DNA from: Streptomyces sp. NRRL B-3428 | GTDB taxonomy: Bacteria; Actinomycetota; Actinomycetes; Streptomycetales; Streptomycetaceae | Assembly: GCA_000721375.1 (NCBI GenBank) | Contig: JOGW01000025.1 | Location: 1 to 64,000, forward strand | Direction of reading: 5' to 3' | DNA length: 64,000 bases | Part shown: positions 57,978-64,000 of the stretch, in pieces | How positions within the stretch are numbered: position 1 is the first letter of the stretch | How the letters are laid out: each line of letters starts with the position of its first letter | Made by a program: the position numbers and the translations under genes | Notes under the pieces: generated by a model | Seen by the model: only the letters and a program-made list of their open reading frames with translations | Databases searched by the model: none | What the model was told of the DNA's origin: nothing

Positions 57978-58991
57978 TCACCAGGGGAACCAGCCGCTTC
58001 CCGAGTACCAGTGCCCGCCCGCGTCGAGGTGGCCGAGCACGGCGCGCTGCAGGCTGCTGCGCCGGGGCAGCTCGGCGCGCGGGGTCTCGGTGCCGCCGAA
58101 GACGAAGGCTACGGGGGTGTCGTCCGCGGGCGCGTCCGACATGTAGGCGATACGGAACCGGTCCTGGAAGCGGACGATGTTGGACCCGACCGGCAGGTAC
58201 TTCTTCAACTGCCGGTCGAGGAGCCAGGAGTGGCACACCGCCGCCTTCGGCTTCTCCTCGGGAAAGTACCGGTCGAAGAACGCACGGGCCCTGTCGATCG
58301 AGTCCTCGCACAGGCCTGCCGTGATCGGACCCAGGAAGTCGGGGATGTGCACGCTCAGACAGATGTCGCCGGGCCCCGCGTCGAGGCCTTCCCGGGTGAG
58401 CTCCTGCGCCATGCGCTCCCCGAGGGGCGCACGCTCGAACTGCAGCCGCCCCAACTGGTAGAGCTCACCGCGGAAGTGGCGGGTGGGCCACCACGGGACG
58501 AGCAGCCCCGTCGTGCCGAACCGCCTGCGGTGCACGGCCAGGTTGCGGCCCAGGTCGGCGAGGGTGCGCCGGGAGATCTCCGCGGGGATGCCGCGTTCCT
58601 CGTGCCCGGCGCGTGCGTGCGGCAGCGCGGCGACGAACACGAGCACCGCGAAATTGCGGCCCAACACCCCTGCGTCGGCGGGGAAGTCCGGCAGTTCGAC
58701 GCCCTCCCCAGGTGCTCCCGTGCCCGGGCGCAGCAGGCCGCGGACCGCCCGGCCGAGCAACTCGGTCAGCTCCGGCGACGCGTCGACCTCGTCGGCCAGG
58801 GAGAGCAGCGTGGCGATGTCCTCGTGCGGGACAGCCAGGTCGACCAGGACGCCGGCCAGCAGTTCGGGTGCCGGCAGCCGGACCTCCCGCCACGGTATCT
58901 CCGGGTCCTGAAGGTTCTGCAGCCACTTCACGCAGTCGGCGTCGCCCTGCAGTGCGTCAAGGAACAGCTCGGCGGATGTCGCAGATGTCAT
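57978..58991 (-). CDS. Acyltransferase-domain protein (GNAT-like C-terminal, DUF5596 type)
   Basis: A 337-residue protein. The C-terminal half reads HIPDFLGPITAGLCEDSIDR, then AAVCHSWLLDRQLKKYLP, which is the typical core of the GNAT-like C-terminal family (often DUF5596). The N-terminal half is helical. Members are described as acyltransferases but few have known products. ATG 58989-58991. It lies between a TPR protein and a methyltransferase. Confidence 0.65.
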   Translation of the reverse strand: MTSATSAELFLDALQGDADCVKWLQNLQDPEIPWREVRLPAPELLAGVLVDLAVPHEDIATLLSLADEVDASPELTELLGRAVRGLLRPGTGAPGEGVELPDFPADAGVLGRNFAVLVFVAALPHARAGHEERGIPAEISRRTLADLGRNLAVHRRRFGTTGLLVPWWPTRHFRGELYQLGRLQFERAPLGERMAQELTREGLDAGPGDICLSVHIPDFLGPITAGLCEDSIDRARAFFDRYFPEEKPKAAVCHSWLLDRQLKKYLPVGSNIVRFQDRFRIAYMSDAPADDTPVAFVFGGTETPRAELPRRSSLQRAVLGHLDAGGHWYSGSGWFPW

Positions 58992-59025
58992 GGGCTCAAC
59001 GTACGCGGGGACCCCGTCCTCAGGT

Positions 59026-59499
59026 CTAGACCCCCAACTGCTCCTCCAGGCGCTCCACCGCCGCGCGGATACCGTCCCCGTACGAGTCGTCCCCGAGCGC
59101 ACCCAGCGACTTGCGCGCCGAGGCCAGATGGTCACGCGCCTCGTCGTCGCGGCCCAGCTTCTTGTAGTCCGCCGCCAAGTTGAGATGCAAGGAGGGGTAG
59201 AAGCCGCGCACCGCGAGACCCTGGTGGTGGCCGTCCACCCGCTCGTCCGTGAGACTGTCGGCCGCCGTCAGGGCGCGCAGGTCCCAGGACAGCTCGTCGG
59301 CCGGGTCGTCCTGGGTGTCCGCCATGTAATGGGCGATCGTGCAGCGATGCAGCGCGTCACCGTTCTCACCGACCTCGAGCCACAGCGCGAGGAGCCGCTT
59401 GCGCGCCTCCTCGCGGTCACCGCCGTGGTGCAGCATGACGGCCTGTCCTGCGCGTGCCATGACCGGGTCGGCCGTCGTTTGCTCCTGGTGGTCGGCCAC
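59026..59499 (-). CDS. Tetratricopeptide repeat protein
   Basis: 157 residues with about three TPR-like helix pairs (AVMLHHGGDREEARKRLLAL, and HLNLAADYKKLGRDDEARDH). Probably a cytoplasmic scaffold protein; no catalytic motif. First gene of a possible TPR-acyltransferase-methyltransferase unit. The 162-nt gap between it and ung holds no gene. Confidence 0.75.
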   Translation of the reverse strand: MADHQEQTTADPVMARAGQAVMLHHGGDREEARKRLLALWLEVGENGDALHRCTIAHYMADTQDDPADELSWDLRALTAADSLTDERVDGHHQGLAVRGFYPSLHLNLAADYKKLGRDDEARDHLASARKSLGALGDDSYGDGIRAAVERLEEQLGV

Positions 59500-59661
59500 G
59501 TGGTCCTCCGTGCTCGTATGACGATCAACTGCCGATGACGCTATCCGCCGTCACTGACAATCCACGTCTCACTGGAGCGCGGCTCGCCGGGAGCCTTCGC
59601 GGGCGGCGGCGCAACCCCCAGCGACCACCGCCCGCCATCCGCCACCCCCCGCCCGGAGACT

Positions 59662-60351
59662 TCACCCCAGGTTCGGGATCGCCCAGTCGATCGCCTCGTG
59701 CCCCTGCGCCGCGATCGCCTCGTTGATCTGCGTGAACGGCTGGGATCCGAAGAACTTCTTGGCGGAGAGCGGCGAGGGGTGCGCTCCCTTGACCACGATG
59801 TGCCGCTCCTCGTCGATCAGCGGCAGCTTCTTCTGCGCATAGTTGCCCCACAGCACGAACACCGCCGGGTCGGGACGCGAGGCCACGGCGCGGATCACCG
59901 CGTCGGTGAACTTCTCCCAGCCCTTGCCCTTGTGCGAGTTCGCCTCGCCGGAGCGCACCGTGAGCACCGCGTTGAGCAGCAGGACGCCCTGCTCGGCCCA
60001 CGGCATCAGATAGCCGTTGTCCGGGATCGGCGTACCGAGCTCGGCCTGCATCTCCTTGTAGATGTTCCGCAGTGACGGCGGCGTCCGCACACCGGGGCGC
60101 ACCGAGAAGCACAGACCGTGCCCCTGACCCTCGCCGTGGTAGGGGTCCTGACCGAGGATCAGCACCTTGACCTTGTCGTACGGCGTCGCGTCCAGCGCGG
60201 CGAAGACCTCGTCGCGCGGCGGGAACACCGGCCCCTTGGCCCGCTCGTCCTCGACGAACTCGACGAGCTCCTTGAAGTACGGCTGGTCGAGCTCGTCACC
60301 GAGCACGCCCTGCCAGGATTCGGGCAGGGCGGCGTAGGCCTGGTCCGTCAC
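59662..60351 (-). CDS. ung: Uracil-DNA glycosylase
   Basis: A 229-residue family-1 UDG: the water-activating loop GQDPYHGEGQGHGLCFSV (Asp and Tyr) and the minor-groove loop GAHPSPLSAKKFF (His) are intact. It removes uracil from DNA to begin base-excision repair. Length is usual for the family. ATG 60351 start. Confidence 0.96.
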   Translation of the reverse strand: MTDQAYAALPESWQGVLGDELDQPYFKELVEFVEDERAKGPVFPPRDEVFAALDATPYDKVKVLILGQDPYHGEGQGHGLCFSVRPGVRTPPSLRNIYKEMQAELGTPIPDNGYLMPWAEQGVLLLNAVLTVRSGEANSHKGKGWEKFTDAVIRAVASRPDPAVFVLWGNYAQKKLPLIDEERHIVVKGAHPSPLSAKKFFGSQPFTQINEAIAAQGHEAIDWAIPNLG

Positions 60352-60444
60352 GTCAACAACCTCCGGTGTGCGGTCACTTGCTTAGACCCAAGAACCTACC
60401 GGCGACCACTGACAACACCCGCGCCGCCCACCCCTGCGGCTCCC

Positions 60445-62040
60445 CTACCAGCTGGTCTTACGCTCCAGCGCCCACATCATCATGATCGTCGACGGGTCGA
60501 GCGCCTGTTCACCGCCCGCGATCTCCTCGCTCGCGGCGATGTACTGCTTGCCCTGCCACAGCGGCAGCAGCCGGGCGTCGTCGACGAGGATGTCCTGCGC
60601 CTCCTCGAACGCCTTGTCCACCGCTCCGCGGTCGCTCTCGCGCCGCGACTCGGGCAGCAGCACGTCGGTGATCTTCGGGGAGGGGTAGGGCGTGCTCAGC
60701 GCGTTCTGCTCGCCGACGAACGGGGCGATGAAGTTGTCCGGGTCCGGGAAGTCGGGGAACCAGCCACGCCCGAAGACGGGGTACTCACCGTTCTTGTAGC
60801 CCTGTTCGTACGTCTTCCAGGGCCGGCTCTTGAGCGTCACCTTGAAGAGCCCGGTCGTCTCCAGCTGCTTCTTGATCGCCTCGAACTCCGGCTTGGTACC
60901 GGACCCGTAGCGGTCGGTGGTGTACCAGAGCGTGAGCGGTACGGGATCGAAGATGCCCGCCTTGTTGAGGTCCTTCTTGGCCTTCGCGGCGTCCGGCTTG
61001 CCGAACGAGTCGAAGAAGCCCGCCGTGTGCCCCGTGACGCCCTTGGGCACCATCGAGTACAGCGGCTCCACCGTGCCCTGGTACACGTCATGGCTGATCG
61101 CGGCCCTGTCGATCACCTGGGCAACGGCCTTGCGGACGGCGGGATTACGGGTCCAGCGGTCCTTCTCGGTGAAGACCAGATAGCGGATCTCCATGCCCGC
61201 ACCCTCGACGAGCTGCAGACCGCTGTCAGCGTTCTCCCTGCCGAGTTCGACGATGTCGGCGGGGGCGAGACCGCGGAAGGTCACATCGATCTGCTGGGCC
61301 CTGAGCGCGGTCACCATCTCGGCGGAGTCCTGGAAGTACCGGATGGTGACGGCACCGTTCTTGCGCTCGGCCGCGCCCTCGTAGTGCGGATTCTCCGCGA
61401 GCACGGCCTCCGTTGCCTGTCCTTGGCCGTTGACCTTGTAGGACTGGAGCACATACGGGCCGGAGCCGGTGATGGTGCGCTGGTCGCGCAGCTTGTCGGA
61501 CGGGTAGTCGTCGGGGTCGACGATCGACATGGCGGGGGTGGCGAGCACGAACGGGAAGGTCGCGTCCGGCTTCTTGAGGTGGAAGATCACCTCTTTCTCA
61601 CCCCGGGTCTCGACCCGGTCCAGACTGTCGAGCAGAGGCGCCGGACCACCCTTGGCGGCGATGTCGCGGATCCGGTCGATGGAGTGCTTCACGGCCTTCG
61701 CGTCCATCGCGTCACCGTCCGAGAACTTCATTCCGTCGCGCAGTTCGCAGCGGTACGTCTCGTTGGCGCGGTCCGTGAAACGGCAGGTTTCGGCCGCGTC
61801 CGGCTCGGGCGCCGCTCCGCCGCTGGGGAAGCTCACCAGGGTCTGGTAGATGTTCCGGAACAGCTCCCAGGAGCCGTCCCAGGCTGCTGCGGGGTCCAGG
61901 GTCGTGGGCGCACTCGTCGTACCGACGACGATCGCCTTCTCGTCCTCCGAATCCCCGGAGGAGATCAGTCCGCATCCCGCTACAAGGGATATGGACGCCA
62001 TGGCCGCGGCCATGCGCAGACTTCGGACCCGGTTGAACAC
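60445..62040 (-). CDS. ABC-transporter substrate-binding lipoprotein (peptide/nickel family 5)
   Basis: 531 residues: N-terminal signal with lipobox SLVAGC (Cys about residue 23), then an SBP_bac_5 fold (GTTSAPTTLDPAAAWDGS, GSGPYVLQSY, and the C-terminal lobe with WYTTDRYGSGTKPE and GWFPDFPDPDNFIAPF). It probably captures oligopeptides or similar solutes outside the membrane. GTG 62040 is chosen because GAGGAG lies 8 nt upstream and it gives a compact signal peptide. No permease or ATPase gene is adjacent, so it is an orphan binding protein or part of a split system. Confidence 0.9.
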   Translation of the reverse strand: MFNRVRSLRMAAAMASISLVAGCGLISSGDSEDEKAIVVGTTSAPTTLDPAAAWDGSWELFRNIYQTLVSFPSGGAAPEPDAAETCRFTDRANETYRCELRDGMKFSDGDAMDAKAVKHSIDRIRDIAAKGGPAPLLDSLDRVETRGEKEVIFHLKKPDATFPFVLATPAMSIVDPDDYPSDKLRDQRTITGSGPYVLQSYKVNGQGQATEAVLAENPHYEGAAERKNGAVTIRYFQDSAEMVTALRAQQIDVTFRGLAPADIVELGRENADSGLQLVEGAGMEIRYLVFTEKDRWTRNPAVRKAVAQVIDRAAISHDVYQGTVEPLYSMVPKGVTGHTAGFFDSFGKPDAAKAKKDLNKAGIFDPVPLTLWYTTDRYGSGTKPEFEAIKKQLETTGLFKVTLKSRPWKTYEQGYKNGEYPVFGRGWFPDFPDPDNFIAPFVGEQNALSTPYPSPKITDVLLPESRRESDRGAVDKAFEEAQDILVDDARLLPLWQGKQYIAASEEIAGGEQALDPSTIMMMWALERKTSW

Positions 62041-62095
62041 GTGCGCGCTCCTCGCTCGGACATGCCAGAGTCGGGCGACCATATCGCAAGGCCCC

Positions 62096-62119
62096 GCCGT
62101 TCCAACCCACGGGAACGGC
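62096..62119 (-). terminator. Terminator hairpin after the SDR genes
   Basis: A perfect 8-bp stem (62096-62103 with 62112-62119, arm GCCGTTCC) and an 8-nt loop, 66 nt beyond the stop of the distal SDR gene. It precedes the binding-protein gene. Confidence 0.6.
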
Positions 62120-62184
62120 AGGGCACTTGAGTGTGATTCCGCTTATCCGCGTACGTCACCTAACGCGGCCTCACAACGGGTTCG

Positions 62185-62940
62185 TCAGCTGACGCCCGCA
62201 TTGAGGAAGATTCCGCCATCGACGACAAGCGTCTGACCTGTGACCCAGTCCGACTGCGCGGACGTCAGGAAGGCGGTGGCACCGCCGATGTCCGAGGGCA
62301 CACCGAGCCGGCCCAGCGGGTACGCCGCCGCGGCCTCCTCCTCGCGCCCTTCGTAGAGCGCCTGGGCGAACTTGGTCTTGATGACCGCGGGAGCGATCGC
62401 GTTGACCCGAACCTTCGGCGCGAACTCGTGCGCCAGCTGCTGGGTCAGGTTGATCATGGCGGCCTTGCTCATGCCGTACGCACCGATGAACGGCGAAGGC
62501 GCGACGCCCGCGACGGAGGCGATGTTGACGATCGCGCCGCCGTTCTCGGACTGCCACGCCTTCCAGGTCTGCTGGGCGAAGCCGAGCGCCGAGATCACAT
62601 TGGTCTCGTATACCTTGCGGGCGACCCCGAGGTCGAGGTCGGCCATCGGCCCGAACACCGGGTTCGTACCGGCGTTGTTGACGAGGAAGTCGACCCGCCC
62701 GTACGCCTCCATGACCCGCTCGACGGCCTGCGCCTGGTGCGCCTCGTCGTGCGCCTTGCCGGCCACGTACATCGCACGGTCGGCGCCGAGCTGCTCGACC
62801 GCCTCCTTGAGGGCGTCCTCGCCCCGGCCCGTGATGCACACCCGGTCGCCGCGCGCGATGAGCGCCTCGGCGATGCCGTAGCCGATGCCGCGGCTGCCGC
62901 CCGTGACGAGCGCGACCTTTCCACTGTCCTGCACTGTCAT
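62185..62940 (-). CDS. SDR-family oxidoreductase
   Basis: A 251-residue classical short-chain dehydrogenase: cofactor motif TGGSRGIGYG, NNAG (VNNAGTNPV), catalytic Ser/Tyr/Lys in IASVAGVAPS and YGMSKAAM, and the typical PAVIKTKF loop. NAD(P)-dependent; substrate unknown, perhaps acyl or ketone. It lies 37 nt after the FabG-like gene, in the same operon. A GCTAGTCGAG pair (62955-62989 region) lies in that gap. Confidence 0.9.
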   Translation of the reverse strand: MTVQDSGKVALVTGGSRGIGYGIAEALIARGDRVCITGRGEDALKEAVEQLGADRAMYVAGKAHDEAHQAQAVERVMEAYGRVDFLVNNAGTNPVFGPMADLDLGVARKVYETNVISALGFAQQTWKAWQSENGGAIVNIASVAGVAPSPFIGAYGMSKAAMINLTQQLAHEFAPKVRVNAIAPAVIKTKFAQALYEGREEEAAAAYPLGRLGVPSDIGGATAFLTSAQSDWVTGQTLVVDGGIFLNAGVS

Positions 62941-62977
62941 GTCCCTTGTCCTAAGTGCTAGTCGAGAACAGCGGCTG

Positions 62978-63739
62978 CTAGTCGAGCGGTCCGCCGGCCA
63001 CGTACAGGACCTGACCGGAGACGAAGCCGGCGGCCTCGCCGGTGAAGAAGGCGATGGTGTTGGCGATGTCGTCCGGGTTGCCCACGCGCTGCACCGGGAT
63101 CATCGTGGCGGCCGCGTTCTGGAAGTCCTCGAAGCCCATGCCCACGCGCTCGGCGGTGGACTTGGTCATCTCCGTGACGATGAAGCCGGGAGCCACGGCG
63201 TTGGCGGTGATGCCGAACTTGCCGAGCTCCTTGGCGAGCGTCTTGGTGAAGCCCTGCAGACCGGCCTTGGCGGCGGAGTAGTTGGCCTGGCCGCGGTTGC
63301 CGAGGGCGGAGGACGAGGAGAGGTTGACCACGCGGCCGAAGCCGGCGTCGACCATGTGCTTCTGGATGGCCTTGGTCATCAGGAACGCACCGCGCAGGTG
63401 CACGTTCATGACCGTGTCCCAGTCGAGCGCGCTCATCTTGAAGAGCAGGTTGTCGCGCAGGACACCCGCGTTGTTCACGAGGATCGTGGGCGCGCCCAGC
63501 TCGTCGGCGATCCGCGCGATGGCCGCCTCGACCTGCGCCTCGTCGGCCACGTCGCAGCCGACCGCGATGGCCCGGCCACCGGCCGAGGTGATGGCCTCGA
63601 CGGTGTCCTTGCAGGCCGCCTCGTCGAGGTCGATCACGGCGACAGCGCGGCCCTCGGCCGCCAGGCGTACGGCGGTCGCCGCGCCAATGCCTCGTGCGGC
63701 GCCGGTGACTACGGCGACGCGCTGCTCGGTGCTGGACAT
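62978..63739 (-). CDS. fabG: FabG-like 3-oxoacyl-ACP reductase (SDR)
   Basis: A 253-residue SDR of the FabG group: TGAARGIGAATA, NNAGVLRDNLLFKM (the FabG-typical RDNLL stretch), SSSALGNRGQANYSAAKAG with catalytic Ser/Tyr/Lys, and PGFIVTEMT. It probably reduces 3-oxoacyl-ACP/CoA. ATG 63737-63739 has GAGGAG at 6-8 nt. Head of the SDR operon; an essential fabG is likely elsewhere in the genome, so the symbol is indicative. Confidence 0.85.
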   Translation of the reverse strand: MSSTEQRVAVVTGAARGIGAATAVRLAAEGRAVAVIDLDEAACKDTVEAITSAGGRAIAVGCDVADEAQVEAAIARIADELGAPTILVNNAGVLRDNLLFKMSALDWDTVMNVHLRGAFLMTKAIQKHMVDAGFGRVVNLSSSSALGNRGQANYSAAKAGLQGFTKTLAKELGKFGITANAVAPGFIVTEMTKSTAERVGMGFEDFQNAAATMIPVQRVGNPDDIANTIAFFTGEAAGFVSGQVLYVAGGPLD

Positions 63740-63910
63740 GCTGGTTCTCCTCGCCCTGGGGGTGCGGCTCCTGCCCTGTGCCGCCGGTCCGCGCGGCCAC
63801 ATGAGCGACCGCTTAGTACCTTCAGCAGACGTGACGCTAGAAGCCCTGGCACCCGGTGTCAACGGCCCGCCCGGTGCCAGGGCCTCACATCACATTCCAC
63901 GAAGGCCTTG

Positions 63911-64000
63911 TCAGCGGACCAGAAGGTCGAGCAACCGCTCCACCTCGGCCTGCGGATCAGCGGTCAGACCGGTGTGCACAGGACCTGGCTGCACGACCGC
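63911..64000 (-). CDS. C-terminal end of an unidentified protein, partial
   Basis: Thirty codons on the minus strand run from the window edge to TGA 63911-63913, ending with VERLLDLLVR after PVHTGLTADPQAE. Codon bias is coding-like. The end resembles the last helix of many regulators (for example TetR type), but this is too little to identify the gene. The 170 nt between it and fabG likely hold the fabG promoter. Confidence 0.4.
   Translation of the reverse strand, partial: AVVQPGPVHTGLTADPQAEVERLLDLLVR

Overview
The window comes from a high-GC actinomycete, almost certainly Streptomyces or a close relative. The signs are very strong third-position G/C bias, frequent GTG and TTG starts, and typical families: PAS/GAF/SpoIIE phosphatase, PucR and GlxA regulators, a divergent second EF-Tu, and large secreted GH3 and esterase enzymes. 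There are no rRNA or tRNA genes, no CRISPR array and no intact mobile element. Most of it looks like ordinary chromosome, with one decayed patch near 49.1-51.0 kb.

Layout. 0-7.4 kb: tail of a haem-binding-like (GlcG/HbpS) gene, a SpoIIE-type phosphatase, an organomercurial lyase with a divergent MerR regulator, a CDP-glycerol-transferase-like protein carrying an in-gene heptanucleotide repeat, and an NB-ARC/TPR protein with a degenerate P-loop. 7.6-12 kb: a feoABC ferrous-iron operon behind a likely DmdR iron box, then an olsB-olsA pair for ornithine lipids. 12.2-32 kb: a KimA-like APC permease, an M28-like peptidase, YbaK, an XRE-cupin regulator divergent from a DMT exporter, two left-handed beta-helix enzymes, GlxA regulator, MBL hydrolase, aldo/keto reductase, DedA, a secreted esterase plus GH3 beta-glucosidase operon, thioesterase, a Q-rich membrane protein, MFS, spermidine-synthase-like and patatin genes.

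32-43.4 kb is the most distinctive block: DUF1097, a CodA-like amidohydrolase, acetamidase/formamidase, carbamate kinase, PucR regulator, NCS1 permease, FdrA, DUF1116 and DUF2877. The last three match the E. coli FdrA/YlbE/YlbF (AllFGH) oxamate carbamoyltransferase set. Together with carbamate kinase this predicts import of a ureide or cyclic amide, ring opening, phosphorolysis to carbamoyl phosphate, and ATP, ammonia and CO2 formation under PucR control. An 11-bp motif occurs in both divergent promoter regions of the block, and a 15-bp perfect hairpin closes the minus-strand operon.

43.4-64 kb: a lipoprotein with no canonical start codon (ATC is best placed), a cysteine-free EF-Tu paralogue, VOC, AlkD, TVP38/UppP, the decayed patch, aldo/keto reductase, Zn-ribbon, NTF2-like and DHFR-like proteins, Lnt, a Gfo/Idh/MocA oxidoreductase, a small lipoprotein, methyltransferase, GNAT-like acyltransferase, TPR protein, Ung, an orphan peptide-type ABC binding protein, two SDR reductases and the tail of a further gene.
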